A DNA stretch of 64,000 nt from Clostridiales bacterium (GCA_004551945.1 SFPN01000007.1:62001-126000); one strand, 5' to 3'. Counted from the stretch's first letter, positions 14,957-23,788 are shown. Translations and numbers: made by a program. The notes: generated from the sequence alone by a model not told the origin.

Positions 14957-15166
14957 TCATTCGATGTCCAGCTCCGGCGGCACGTCGATCTCGTCGGAGA
15001 CGTACTTCCCGTTCTTCTTCCGCTGGCGGACGCACTCGGTGAGCAGATACTCGATCTGACCGTTCACCGAGCGGAAATCGTCCTCCGCCCAGGCGGCGAT
15101 GGCAGCGTACAGCTTGGGGGACAGGCGCAGCGGGATTTGCTTTTTGCTGTCTTTCTTTTCCGCCAT
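14957..15166 (-). CDS. Arc-like ribbon-helix-helix DNA-binding protein
   Basis: 69 residues. KKQIPLRLSPKLYAAIAAWAEDDFRSVNGQIEYLLTECVRQRKK is a typical ribbon-helix-helix: a short strand, then two helices with the N-G-Q-I-E turn. The acidic tail (DEIDVPPELDIE) is separate. Lies 3 bases after the SPFH gene; probably co-translated with it and perhaps its autoregulator. Confidence 0.85.
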   Translation of the reverse strand: MAEKKDSKKQIPLRLSPKLYAAIAAWAEDDFRSVNGQIEYLLTECVRQRKKNGKYVSDEIDVPPELDIE

Positions 15167-15169
15167 GGA

Positions 15170-16201
15170 TCAGTACAGGCTGCCGGTGTTCACCACAGGC
15201 TGGGCGTCGTGGCTGCCGCACAGAACCACCAGCAGGTTGGACACCATGGCCGCTTTCCGTTCCTCGTCCAGCTCCACCATACCGCTCTGATTCAGCCGGT
15301 CCAGGGCCATCTCCACGGTGCCCACGGCCCCTTCCACGATCATCTTCCGGGCGTCGATGATGGCGGAGGCCTGCTGCCGCTGGAGCATCACGGCGGCGAT
15401 TTCCGAGGCGTAGGCCAGATAGGTGATCCGGGCTTCCAGAATTTCCAGACCCGCCTGGCGGACCTTGGACTGGATCTCGTCCCGGATGCGGGCGGCCACC
15501 ACCTCGCTGGAGCCCCGGAGGCTGCCCTCGTCGGCCTGGCCGTCTCCGGTGGTGTCCACCCCGGGGGCCACATCATAGGGATACAGGCGGACAATGTTCC
15601 GCAGGGCGCTGTCGCACTGGAGGGAGAGGAACTCCTTGTAGTTGTCCACGTCAAACACCGCCTTGGCGGTGTCCACCACCCGCCAGGTGACGGCGATGCC
15701 GATCTCCACGGGGTTGCCCAGGCAGTCGTTGATCTTCTGCCGGCTGTTGTTCAGGGTCATGATTTTCAGGGAGAGCTTCTTGCTCACCGGCTCCTTGCTG
15801 GCGGCGGCGCTTCCGTTGAGCAGAGCGCCCAGGTTCTTGGCGCCGGCGGCGTTTCCGTCCACGTCCCCGCTCTGGCTGAGCTTGGTCTTGGCGGCGGGGT
15901 TCACGGCCACGCAGAAGGGATTGACAAAGTAGAAGCCTTCCCCCTTCAGAGTGCCGATGTACTTGCCGAAGAGGGTGAGGACCAGGGCCTCCTGGGGTCC
16001 CAGGACCTTCAGTCCCGGCCAGAAGAGCCAGCCCACGCACAGGTAGACAATGCACAGGACCATGGGTGCGTAGAAAATCGTGTGGTAGGGCGCTGCCATG
16101 GCAGTGAAAATCACCCCGACAATGGCGGCGGCGTAGAGCAGGATGGACAGCAGCAGAACGGCCATGCCGTTTTTCTTGGTGGATAACACACGCTCGGTCA
16201 T
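15170..16201 (-). CDS. SPFH domain (band 7 / stomatin-like) membrane protein
   Basis: 343 residues: two membrane helices at about 10-62 (GMAVLLLSILLYAAAIVGVIF, FYAPMVLCIVYLCVGWLFW), then the SPFH domain (GPQEALVLTLFGKYIGTLKGEGFYFVNPF ... VEIGIAVTWRVVDTAKAVFDVDNYKEFLSLQCDSALRNI) and a coiled-coil-like helical end. SPFH proteins scaffold membrane microdomains. Start at 16201 with AAGGAGG; a more distal in-frame start has none. First gene of SPFH-RHH-YbjQ. Confidence 0.92.
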   Translation of the reverse strand: MTERVLSTKKNGMAVLLLSILLYAAAIVGVIFTAMAAPYHTIFYAPMVLCIVYLCVGWLFWPGLKVLGPQEALVLTLFGKYIGTLKGEGFYFVNPFCVAVNPAAKTKLSQSGDVDGNAAGAKNLGALLNGSAAASKEPVSKKLSLKIMTLNNSRQKINDCLGNPVEIGIAVTWRVVDTAKAVFDVDNYKEFLSLQCDSALRNIVRLYPYDVAPGVDTTGDGQADEGSLRGSSEVVAARIRDEIQSKVRQAGLEILEARITYLAYASEIAAVMLQRQQASAIIDARKMIVEGAVGTVEMALDRLNQSGMVELDEERKAAMVSNLLVVLCGSHDAQPVVNTGSLY

Positions 16202-16325
16202 AGGAAAACCTCCTTGTGGTTTATTTGATATCAAAATCATATCACCGTGATTAGTGTCTGTCAATAGGGACCAAGGATATTTTTGGGGACCCCCCGGAGA
16301 CTAGCAGATCCGTATATTTGTAAAC

Positions 16326-16354
16326 TTGTCAAAGAAAGCAAGATGTGCTATAGT
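16326..16354 (+). promoter_or_regulatory. Promoter of the second degV gene
   Basis: TTGTCA (16326-16331), 17-bp spacer, TATAGT (16349-16354), 56 bases before the GTG start. Confidence 0.7.
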
Positions 16355-16409
16355 TATAAATTACAAGGAAAAAGTTGGAATGAAACTCAATGGGTAAGGG
16401 GAAATCAAT

Positions 16410-17261
16410 GTGAAAACAGCCATCGTGACCGACACCAACAGCGGTCTTTCCGCCAAGCAGGCAGAGGAACTGGGCATCTATCTGATTCCTATGCCCTTTT
16501 TCGTGGGCGAAGAGACCTACTATGAAGGAAAGGACATTACCCACGCCGACTTTTTTGAAAAGATGCGGGCGGGGGAGGATGTGTTTACCTCTCAGCCTTC
16601 TCCCAGCGTGATCACCAGCCTGTGGGAGAAGCTCCTGCAGGACTACGACCGGGTCCTGCACTTTCCCATGACCGCCGAGCTCAGCGGCTCCTATGAGACC
16701 GCCAAAGCCCTGGCCCTGGACTGCGACGGCCGGGTGCTGGTGGTGGACGACCGGCGGATCTCCGTGACCCTGGAGCAGTCCGTCCGCAACGCCCTGGTCC
16801 TGCTGGAGCAGGGGAAGACCGCCGAGCAGGTAAAGGAGATCCTGGAGGAGGAGCGGTTCGACGCCAGCATCTACATTGCCCTGGACACTGTGGAATATTT
16901 GAAGAAGGGCGGCCGGCTCTCGGCCACCGGAGCTGCCATGGCCACTATCCTCAGCATCAAGCCGGTGCTCCAGGTGAAGGAGGGCCGCCTGGGGGTCTAC
17001 AAAAAGGTCCGGGGCATGAAAAACGCCAAGGGGGTGCTGATCAGCGCCCTGAAAAACGACCTGGAAACCCGGTTCCGTGGGGTAACCATGAATATCTTCG
17101 CCGGTTACTCCGGGGGCGACCCCGCCCTGGGCGAGGGCTGGCTGCGGGAGGTCCAGGCGGCTTTCCCGGACGCCCTGGTCCGGCTCATCTCCCTGCCCCT
17201 GAGCATCTGCTGCCACACCGGTGAGGGCGCCCTGGGGGTCGGGTGCGCCAAGGCGTGGTAA
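16410..17261 (+). CDS. DegV family fatty-acid-binding protein, second copy
   Basis: 283 residues, aligned end to end with 13765-14616 (AIVTDTNSGLSAKQAEELGI, VFTSQPSPSV, LHFPMTAELSGSYETAKAL, VLVVDDRRISVTLEQSVRNA). Same expected role as a FakB-like fatty-acid carrier; the differences between copies suggest different ligands. GTG start behind AAGGGGA. Own promoter and terminator. Confidence 0.93.
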   Translation: MKTAIVTDTNSGLSAKQAEELGIYLIPMPFFVGEETYYEGKDITHADFFEKMRAGEDVFTSQPSPSVITSLWEKLLQDYDRVLHFPMTAELSGSYETAKALALDCDGRVLVVDDRRISVTLEQSVRNALVLLEQGKTAEQVKEILEEERFDASIYIALDTVEYLKKGGRLSATGAAMATILSIKPVLQVKEGRLGVYKKVRGMKNAKGVLISALKNDLETRFRGVTMNIFAGYSGGDPALGEGWLREVQAAFPDALVRLISLPLSICCHTGEGALGVGCAKAW

Positions 17262-17278
17262 TGCAGCAACAGCAAGAG

Positions 17279-17316
17279 AAAGAGCTTTCCTTTTGTAAAG
17301 GGGAAAGCTCTTTTTA
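17279..17316 (+). terminator. degV terminator
   Basis: AAAGAGCTTTCC / GGAAAGCTCTTT stem followed by TTTTTATTT. Confidence 0.85.
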
Positions 17317-17317
17317 T

Positions 17318-17371
17318 TTAAGAGAATCTTAAGATTTTCCCTATTTTTCCTTTAGGATTCCGGCGTACAAT
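17318..17371 (+). promoter_or_regulatory. Activator-type promoter with TTAAGA direct repeats, first paralog
   Basis: TTAAGA at 17318 and 17329 (11-bp period), a TTTAGGATTC block at 17351 (22 bp on) and TACAAT at 17366-17371. No -35 hexamer, as in promoters that need an OmpR-type activator. Nearly identical to 18960-19013. Confidence 0.65.
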
Positions 17372-17433
17372 AAAACCATCGGAAGATTGGTCCTGCTCGC
17401 AGGCACAACATAACTCCCAAAGGAGGATTTCCT

Positions 17434-18564
17434 ATGAAGAAACGAAATCGCGTGACCATCTGTCTGGCCGCAGGCGTGCTGGTGCTGGCGGTGTCCGCCG
17501 CGGCGGCCTTCGGCAGCGCCAACGGCTACGCAGCCTACAAGGACGCCCTTTTGAACCTGGCCCTGGAGGAGGAAAATTTCACCGCCAAGGGCAGCCTGTC
17601 CGTGAAGATGGACAGCGCGGAAGTGGTTGCCGCCGACCTGGCGTACGCCCAGGACGGGGTGAACCGCTCCAGCCGGATGACCGGCCACCAGGGCAGCACG
17701 ACCTATGACCAGTACAACACCACCCTGAACGGGGTGAACACCTGGTTCAACGGGGACAGCCAGCTTTACTACGAGGCCCAGGTGAGCCGGGAGGCCACCA
17801 ACCTGCTGAGCTACGACAAGAACGACGAGATGTCGTCCCGGCTGGTGAACTTTCTCTCCATTGCCGCCGACACCGTCATGGGCGACCTGAAGAACACCTT
17901 CGTCCAGATCGGCTCCCAGGACGGGAAGGACCTGTACCAGGTGACCATCTCCGGCAGCCAGGTGCCCTCTCTGGTGAACGCTGGCCTGTCCCTCTTTGCC
18001 TATGAGTGCGCCGGGGGCGGCGATGCCTATGACAACGTCTGCTATGAAAACAACACCAAGACCCAGCTGGCCTACTATGAAAAGACCACCGGCGAGACCC
18101 TGTCCGAAGAGTTTAAGAACAGCATCCTGAACGGGTATTCCGACGAGTGGTATCAGGCCAACCAGGCCCAGGTGGAGAAGTATAACGAAGTCAGCGGCGG
18201 CGCTATGTATGATTCCTACAGCCAGATCCTGGACGACAAGGGCGGCGGCATCCTCTATGTCAAGGCCGACGGCAGCTATGATTATTTCCCGTCCATGAAG
18301 GACTATCTGGCCGCCCATCCCGAGATGGCTGCTGACAACCTGGAGTACTATGTGGGCAAGGACCTGGCGCTGGATCAGGTGGACTGCACCTTCTCTCTGG
18401 ACAGCCAGGGCCGGGTGGCGGACACCCAGCTCACGGTGACCTTCCAGACCGTCGACGCCGACGGCGGCCGCCACACCATGGAGGTCTCCGGCGACGTGAC
18501 CCTTTCCGACTATGGCACCACCACGGTCGTTCCCCTGGATGTGGGCGACCGGATCAAGGCGTAA
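17434..18564 (+). CDS. Secreted or membrane-anchored protein of unknown function, paralog 1
   Basis: 376 residues. N-terminal KKRNR followed by a hydrophobic helix (VTICLAAGVLVLAVSAAAAFGS), so exported and possibly anchored. The rest is acidic and rich in Tyr: NGYAAYKDALLNLALEEENFTAKGSLS, LNGVNTWFNGDSQLYYEAQVSREATNLLSYDKNDEM, SGSQVPSLVNAGLSLFAYE, VDCTFSLDSQGRVADTQLTVTF. Aligned throughout with the next gene. No family recognised. Shares promoter elements with its paralog and lies upstream of an ABC exporter and two-component system on the same strand. Confidence 0.75.
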   Translation: MKKRNRVTICLAAGVLVLAVSAAAAFGSANGYAAYKDALLNLALEEENFTAKGSLSVKMDSAEVVAADLAYAQDGVNRSSRMTGHQGSTTYDQYNTTLNGVNTWFNGDSQLYYEAQVSREATNLLSYDKNDEMSSRLVNFLSIAADTVMGDLKNTFVQIGSQDGKDLYQVTISGSQVPSLVNAGLSLFAYECAGGGDAYDNVCYENNTKTQLAYYEKTTGETLSEEFKNSILNGYSDEWYQANQAQVEKYNEVSGGAMYDSYSQILDDKGGGILYVKADGSYDYFPSMKDYLAAHPEMAADNLEYYVGKDLALDQVDCTFSLDSQGRVADTQLTVTFQTVDADGGRHTMEVSGDVTLSDYGTTTVVPLDVGDRIKA

Positions 18565-18599
18565 CCATCTTTTCTCCCTCCTCGTCTTTTCTCCCTCTG

Positions 18600-18640
18600 A
18601 AGCCCCTGCCCCCTGGTTCCCCAGGGGGCAGGGGCGTTTT
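18600..18640 (+). terminator. Terminator of paralog 1
   Basis: GCCCCTGCCCCCTGG / CCAGGGGGCAGGGGC with a TTCC loop and GTTTTC after it. Confidence 0.75.
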
Positions 18641-18650
18641 CGACCACCCC

Positions 18651-18938
18651 TTGGCTCCCCCTCTGGGGGAGCTGTCTTCGGGCCCGCAGGCCCGAAGACT
18701 GAGAGGGCGACTCAATGTGGAAGGGCAGAACTGCCTGTCCGTAGGAACAGCCCCCAATCATTTTAGGTTCTACTCCACCCTAAAGGATTGAATACCAATC
18801 GCCGCTGCACCGCCCTCTGCACAGCACGCCCAGTGTGCGCACTGGGTGTCAGTCAGCTTCGCTGACAGCTCTTGGAATGGTAGTTGGATTTTATCGAACT
18901 GTCCCCCGGACAGTTCGACTCCCAGAGGGAGAGCCAAG
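18651..18938. repeat. MITE-like element made of two inverted repeat units
   Basis: Ends are inverted: GGCTCCCCCTCTGGG at the left and its near-complement CCAGAGGGAGAGCC at the right. Inner CGCCCTCTGC...CCCAGTGTGCGCACTGGG...AGCTTCGCTGAC is the reverse complement of the solo unit at 42209-42284. Left unit 18651-18709, right unit 18811-18938. No ORF of note. This fills most of the gap 18565-18959. Confidence 0.7.
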
Positions 18939-18959
18939 AAAATCGGAGAACCCTAAGAT

Positions 18960-19013
18960 TTAATGAATTCTTAAGAGTTTCCCCATTCTTTTTTTAGGGT
19001 TCTGCGGTATAAT
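18960..19013 (+). promoter_or_regulatory. Activator-type promoter with TTAAGA repeats, second paralog
   Basis: TTAATG at 18960 and TTAAGA at 18971 (11 bp apart), TTTAGG at 18993 (22 bp on), TATAAT at 19008-19013. Position for position like 17318-17371 although separated by unrelated DNA. Confidence 0.65.
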
Positions 19014-19079
19014 ACGGATAACGAGAGGACCAAGTCCCGGTTCCGGGACCCGAGGATATTACCCAAAGGAGGAACTCCT

Positions 19080-20213
19080 ATGAAAAAACGCAACCGCATC
19101 ACCCTCTGCCTGGTGGCGGGCGTGCTGATTCTGGCGGTGTCTGCCACGGCGGCCTTCGGCAGCGTCAATGGCTACGCCAAGTACAAAAACGCCCTGAAGG
19201 ACCTGGCCCTGGAGGAAACTAACTTTACCGCCGCCGGCCAGCTGACCATGTCTTTTGACGGCGAAACCATTGTGACGATGAGCGGCGATTACGCCCATGC
19301 CGGGGCGGACTACAGCTCCCATACCCGCACCGAGCGCGGCGGCACCGTCCAGGAGGAGTACGACACCGTTCTGAACGGGGTGAACACCTGGTTCAGCGCC
19401 GACAAGGATTACTACTACCAGTCCCAGGTGGACCGGGAGGAAACCAACCTGCTGGGCTACAACCAGGACGACGAGATGGAAAACCGTCTCATCACCTTCG
19501 TGGAGCTGGCCGCTGACACGGTGGTGGGCGACCTGAAGAACAACTTTGTGGAGGTGGGGGCCGAAAACGGCAGCACCCTCTACCAGGTGAACATCTCCCA
19601 GAGCCAGGTGCCCTCTCTGGTCAACGCCGGTCTGTCCCTCTTTGCCTACTCCATGGCCGAGACGAACAGCGAGCCCTACCAGGTCCAGTTTGAGGACTAT
19701 GACCAGAATGCGTTCCACTATTATGAAGAGACCACCGGCGAGACCCTCTCCGACGAGTTCAAGGATCACTACCGGAACGGCGGCGACGACGCCTGGTACG
19801 AGGCCAACGAGGCCCAGCTGGAGAAGTTCTATGAAGTCACCGGCGAGTGCTGGGAGGATGAATACTACAAGGTTCTGGAGGAAAAGGGCAAGGGCGTGGT
19901 TTACGTCCACCCCGACGGCTCCTATGACTACTACGCCGACAACGCCGCCTTCGCCGCTGCCCACCCGGAGGAGACCATGGACGACCTGTACCAGTATGTG
20001 GGCCAGGACATGACCCTGGAGGATGTGGACTGCACCTTCGGCGTGGACAGCCAGGGCCGGCTCACCTCCAACCAGATCCAGGTGACCTTCAACACCACCG
20101 GAGAGGACGGCAGCCACCACAAGATGGTCATTGCCATCGACCTGACGGTGAAGGACTACGGCGCCACCACCGTCCAGCCTCTGGACGTGGGGGAGCGGAC
20201 CGAGGCCCACTGA
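19080..20213 (+). CDS. Secreted or membrane-anchored protein of unknown function, paralog 2
   Basis: 377 residues, same layout as paralog 1: KKRNR plus hydrophobic leader, then NGYAKYKNALKDLALEETNFTAAGQL, TVLNGVNTWFSADKDYYYQSQVDREETNLLGYNQDDEM, SQSQVPSLVNAGLSLFAYS, VDCTFGVDSQGRLTSNQIQVTF. Strong acidic and Tyr bias. AAAGGAGG ribosome site. Ends 118 bases before the ABC transporter gene, with a GC hairpin at 20262-20285 in the gap. The tandem duplication with conserved promoters implies a dosage or two-component arrangement; function unknown. Confidence 0.75.
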   Translation: MKKRNRITLCLVAGVLILAVSATAAFGSVNGYAKYKNALKDLALEETNFTAAGQLTMSFDGETIVTMSGDYAHAGADYSSHTRTERGGTVQEEYDTVLNGVNTWFSADKDYYYQSQVDREETNLLGYNQDDEMENRLITFVELAADTVVGDLKNNFVEVGAENGSTLYQVNISQSQVPSLVNAGLSLFAYSMAETNSEPYQVQFEDYDQNAFHYYEETTGETLSDEFKDHYRNGGDDAWYEANEAQLEKFYEVTGECWEDEYYKVLEEKGKGVVYVHPDGSYDYYADNAAFAAAHPEETMDDLYQYVGQDMTLEDVDCTFGVDSQGRLTSNQIQVTFNTTGEDGSHHKMVIAIDLTVKDYGATTVQPLDVGERTEAH

Positions 20214-20261
20214 TCGGGAGCGGAAAAGGCCAGTTTACAGAAGCACACACAGCGGGCACAG

Positions 20262-20285
20262 CCCCGGAGGGAGACCCTCCGGGGC
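20262..20285 (+). other. GC-rich hairpin before the ABC transporter genes
   Basis: CCCCGGAGGG-AGA-CCCTCCGGGG perfect stem without a T run. May limit read-through or stabilise the upstream message. Confidence 0.4.
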
Positions 20286-20331
20286 GGCCCGCCCTGACGG
20301 GGCAGAGCTGCTGCCCGGAAAGGAGCGGCAT

Positions 20332-21066
20332 TTGGAGACCGTACTGAATCTGGACCACATGTCCAAGCTATACAGCAATGGCCGCGGGGCCAGAAACATC
20401 ACCTTCTCCGTTCAGCGGGGAGAGGTGGTGGGTCTGCTGGGCCCCAACGGCTCGGGGAAAACCACCATCATGAAATCCATCACCGGCCTGTGCCAGCCCA
20501 CGGCGGGGAGGATCACCGTGTTCGGCGCGGACGCGGTGACCCAGCGGGAGCAGGCCCTGGCCAAGGTGGGGGCTCTCATTGAGCAGCCCGCCCTGTTTGA
20601 AAACCTCACCGCCCAGGACCACCTGCGCATGGCCGCCCGGTACTACCCCCAGGTGGACCAGGCCCGGGTGGACAAGGTGCTGGAAATCGTGGGGCTGTCC
20701 CAGTATAAAAAGGAGCGCTGCGGCAAGTTCTCCCTGGGCATGAAGCAGCGGATGGGCCTGGCCCTGGCGCTGATCTCCGAGCCGGAGCTGATGATCTTGG
20801 ACGAGCCCACCAACGGCCTGGACATCGAGGCCACCGTGGAGATCCGGGAGATCATCATCCGCCTGGCCAAAGAGAAGGGGGTCACCTTCCTGGTGGCCAG
20901 CCACCTGGCCTCGGAGATTGAGAAGATGTGCAGCAAGGTCCTGGTGCTCCACGAGGGGGAGATGCTCTCCTTCGACACCAAGGAGGAGGCCCTCCGGCTC
21001 AACCCCTCCCTGGAGGATTACTTCCTGGCCAAGGTCCGGGACAAAAAGGGCTCCGTGGTCCTGTGA
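20332..21066 (+). CDS. ABC transporter ATP-binding protein (drug/peptide exporter type)
   Basis: 244 residues, one nucleotide-binding domain: Walker A LLGPNGSGKTT, signature FSLGMKQRM, Walker B LMILDEPTNGLD, switch His in VASHLAS. The sequence type is that of BcrA/lantibiotic-immunity ATPases. TTG start behind GGAAAGGAG. Partner permease follows 13 bases later. Confidence 0.93.
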   Translation: METVLNLDHMSKLYSNGRGARNITFSVQRGEVVGLLGPNGSGKTTIMKSITGLCQPTAGRITVFGADAVTQREQALAKVGALIEQPALFENLTAQDHLRMAARYYPQVDQARVDKVLEIVGLSQYKKERCGKFSLGMKQRMGLALALISEPELMILDEPTNGLDIEATVEIREIIIRLAKEKGVTFLVASHLASEIEKMCSKVLVLHEGEMLSFDTKEEALRLNPSLEDYFLAKVRDKKGSVVL

Positions 21067-21079
21067 GGAGGAACGACAT

Positions 21080-21832
21080 ATGCAGCAATTTCTGGCAAAC
21101 CTGAAAAACGAGTGCTTTAAGCTCAGCAAGCGGAAAAAATATCTGGTTCTTCTGATCATCGGCTCCGCCATCTGCGTGGCCAGCGCCCTGCGGATCGTCA
21201 TCGCCAACTATATCACCGGCGGCGGCGTCTCCCGCCAGGCGGTGCTGGGGGGCCTGACCAGCTCCAACCTGCTCTTTTTCCTGATGATCTTCCTGCCCCT
21301 CATGGCCATTATGGCCAGCTGCGACCTGTTTGTGGGGGAGCAGGGGGACCACACCATCCGGTTCTCCCTGATGCGCCCGGTGGGGAAGGGCAAGCTCTTT
21401 TTCTCCAAGGCAGTGGCGGTGTTCCTGCTGTGCGTGGTGGACCTGGCGGTGATGTTCCTGGTCTCCGCCCTGACCCAGGTGGTGCTGGGCGGGGGAACCG
21501 GCGGCATCCTCTCCAGCCTGGGGGCCTGCCTGCTGGACCTGATTCCCCTGGCGGTGCTCATCCTGTTTTTTTGTCTTATCAACCAGCTGGTGAAGGGACC
21601 CAGCCTGACGGTGCTGCTGTGCGTGGTGCTGTATGTGGCCTTTATCGCCCTGGGTACTTATATGCCCGCCATCGGCGGCCTGCTCTTCACCGGGTACCTC
21701 CGGTGGCACAACCTGTGGATCGGTGTCACCCTGCCCTTCCACTCCCTCCTCTCCCGCATCGGCCTGCTGGCCGGGTACGGTCTGGTCTTCGGCTGCGGCG
21801 GCTTCCTGCTCTTCGAGCGGAAGGAGGGGTAA
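21080..21832 (+). CDS. ABC transporter permease
   Basis: 250 residues, six predicted helices in the ABC-2 layout: short cytoplasmic N-tail (FLANLKNECFKLSKRKKY), helix 1 (LVLLIIGSAICVASAL), helix 2 (NLLFFLMIFLPLMAIMASCDLFVGEQGDHTIRFSLMRPVGKGKLFFSK), then four more helices. The E-x-x-x-x-T-I-R-x-x-x-x-R-P-V region is typical of BcrB/LanE-like permeases. Forms the exporter with the preceding ATPase. Confidence 0.87.
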   Translation: MQQFLANLKNECFKLSKRKKYLVLLIIGSAICVASALRIVIANYITGGGVSRQAVLGGLTSSNLLFFLMIFLPLMAIMASCDLFVGEQGDHTIRFSLMRPVGKGKLFFSKAVAVFLLCVVDLAVMFLVSALTQVVLGGGTGGILSSLGACLLDLIPLAVLILFFCLINQLVKGPSLTVLLCVVLYVAFIALGTYMPAIGGLLFTGYLRWHNLWIGVTLPFHSLLSRIGLLAGYGLVFGCGGFLLFERKEG

Positions 21833-21879
21833 AAACCGGCGGCGCCGCAAGCGCCCCGCCCCCAAAGGAGGTCAGGCCT

Positions 21880-23031
21880 ATGGCCCGAAAAATCACAATG
21901 AAAGGCCGGTTCATTCAAACCGGCCTTTTGATGCTGGGGTTGTCTCTGCTCATTGCCTTGGTGCTGGTGGTGGTGATCCTGGCGCTTTTTGCTGCCCGGG
22001 TCCCCGAGGGGGAGGACTTTGTCCGGTCCGTCTTTAACCTGTTCTGGGGAGAGCTGCAAGGCCCCCGGCGGATGCTGCCCTATCTCATCGGGGGGATCAT
22101 CCTTCTGTGCCTGTGCGTGGCGGGGATGTGCATGGCGGTTACCTCCCGGATGGCGGGGAAGCTGTCGGGCACCCTCAAAACCCTCTGCCGGGCGGCGGAT
22201 AACCTGCGGGAGGGGGAGCTGGACTTTGAAATCCTCTCCTGCCAGGAGCGGGAGCTGGACGAGCTGTGCCAGTCCCTGGAGAGCGTCCGCCAGCGGCTGA
22301 AGGCCGCTGCCAACGCCGAGGCCGCCGCCCAGGAGGAGCGGGGGCTGCTCATGGCCAACCTCTCCCACGACCTGCGCACCCCCATCACCGCCATCAAGGG
22401 CTATGTGGAGGGCATCCGGGACGGCATCGCCAACACCCCCGAAAAGCGGGACCACTACCTGGACACCATTTACAGCAAATCCCTGGTGCTGGAGAAGCTG
22501 GTGCGGAACATGTCCGACTTCTCTGAGTATGAGCTGGGGCGGATGCAGTATCACTTTGAATATGTGGAGATGACCGCCTTCCTGGCCGACCTGGGGGAGG
22601 AGTACCGCCAGGACGCGGAGGGTCTGGGGCTCACCTTCACCTCCCGGCTGCCCCAGGGCAGATATCTGGTGACGGCGGACCGGAGCAAGCTCAAGCGGGT
22701 GCTGGACAACCTGGTGTCCAACGCCATCAAATACAGCCGCCCCGGCGGCGCCATCGACCTGACGGCGGAGCCTTACGAGGGCGGTCTGGTGATCCAGGTG
22801 TCGGACAACGGCCGGGGGATCAGCAGCGAAGCTCTGCACCATGTGTTTGACAGCTTCTTCCGGGCGGACACCGCCCGGTCCAGCTCCGTGCCCGGCAGCG
22901 GTCTGGGCCTGGCCATCTGCCGGAGCATTGTGGACAGCCACCACGGGAAAATCTGGCTGACCAGCGAGGAAGGGGAGGGGACCCGGGCCTTCGTCTATCT
23001 CCCCCTGCAAAAAGAGGAGGACATCCTGTGA
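21880..23031 (+). CDS. Sensor histidine kinase
   Basis: 383 residues: two membrane helices (about 12-38 and 66-86) with only a short outer loop between them, HAMP-like linker, dimerisation domain with LSHDLRTPITAIKGYVEGI (phospho-His) and catalytic domain with N box (LDNLVSNAIKYS), DNGRG and GSGLGL. The short sensor loop is typical of intramembrane-sensing kinases paired with ABC transporters in antibiotic peptide defence. AAAGGAGG start. Overlaps the response regulator by 4 bases. Confidence 0.93.
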   Translation: MARKITMKGRFIQTGLLMLGLSLLIALVLVVVILALFAARVPEGEDFVRSVFNLFWGELQGPRRMLPYLIGGIILLCLCVAGMCMAVTSRMAGKLSGTLKTLCRAADNLREGELDFEILSCQERELDELCQSLESVRQRLKAAANAEAAAQEERGLLMANLSHDLRTPITAIKGYVEGIRDGIANTPEKRDHYLDTIYSKSLVLEKLVRNMSDFSEYELGRMQYHFEYVEMTAFLADLGEEYRQDAEGLGLTFTSRLPQGRYLVTADRSKLKRVLDNLVSNAIKYSRPGGAIDLTAEPYEGGLVIQVSDNGRGISSEALHHVFDSFFRADTARSSSVPGSGLGLAICRSIVDSHHGKIWLTSEEGEGTRAFVYLPLQKEEDIL

Positions 23032-23720
23032 AACTACTGATTATTGAGGACGACCAGAGCGTAGCCGAGCTGGAGCGGGACTACCTGGAGATCAACGGCG
23101 GCTTTGACTGCACCCTGTGCACCGACGGCACCGAGGGCCTCCGCCGGGCCCTGGCGGAGGACTACGCCCTGGTGATCGTAGACGTGATGCTCCCGGGGTT
23201 AAGCGGCTTTGAAATCTGCCGCCGCCTGCGGGAGGAGAAGGACACCCCCGTGATCATCATCTCTGCCCTGGCCGACGACATTGACAAGGTCCGTGGCCTG
23301 GGGCTAGGCGCGGACGACTACATGACCAAGCCCTTCAGCCCCAGCGAGCTGGTGGCCCGGGTGAAGGGCCACATCCAGCGGTACCAGCGGCTGGTGGGGG
23401 GCCGGGAGAAGCCCCGGCCGGAGATTCTGAAAATCCGCGGCCTGGAGATCGACCGGGACGCCCGCCGGGTGTGGGTCAACGGCCGGGAGAAAAACATGAC
23501 CAGCAAGGAGTATGATCTGCTGCTCTTTCTGGCTGAGCACCCGGACACGGTGTTCTCCAAGGACCGGCTGTTTGACAGCGTCTGGGGGATGGACGCCTAC
23601 GGGGATGTGTCCACGGTGACGGTGCACATCAAGCACATCCGGGACAAGATCGAAATTGACCCCGAGCACATCCAGTATATCGAAACCGTGTGGGGCGTCG
23701 GCTACCGCTTCCGGGGATAA
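23028..23720 (+). CDS. OmpR family response regulator
   Basis: 230 residues. Receiver domain: acidic pocket IEDD, phospho-Asp in VIVDVMLPG, Lys in MTKPFSP. Winged-helix C-domain: MTSKEYDLLLFLAEHPDTVFSKDRLFDSVWG ... VTVHIKHIRDKIE ... YIETVWGVGYRFRG. A good candidate to bind the TTAAGA repeats of both paralog promoters, since OmpR-class proteins bind 11-bp direct repeats; this link is inferred. Confidence 0.94.
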   Translation: MKLLIIEDDQSVAELERDYLEINGGFDCTLCTDGTEGLRRALAEDYALVIVDVMLPGLSGFEICRRLREEKDTPVIIISALADDIDKVRGLGLGADDYMTKPFSPSELVARVKGHIQRYQRLVGGREKPRPEILKIRGLEIDRDARRVWVNGREKNMTSKEYDLLLFLAEHPDTVFSKDRLFDSVWGMDAYGDVSTVTVHIKHIRDKIEIDPEHIQYIETVWGVGYRFRG

Positions 23721-23788
23721 CCGGCGCGCGTAGCAGGCCGCAAATCCCGCAATCGGAAAAGGCAACGCCTTTTTCGATTGCTTATAAA

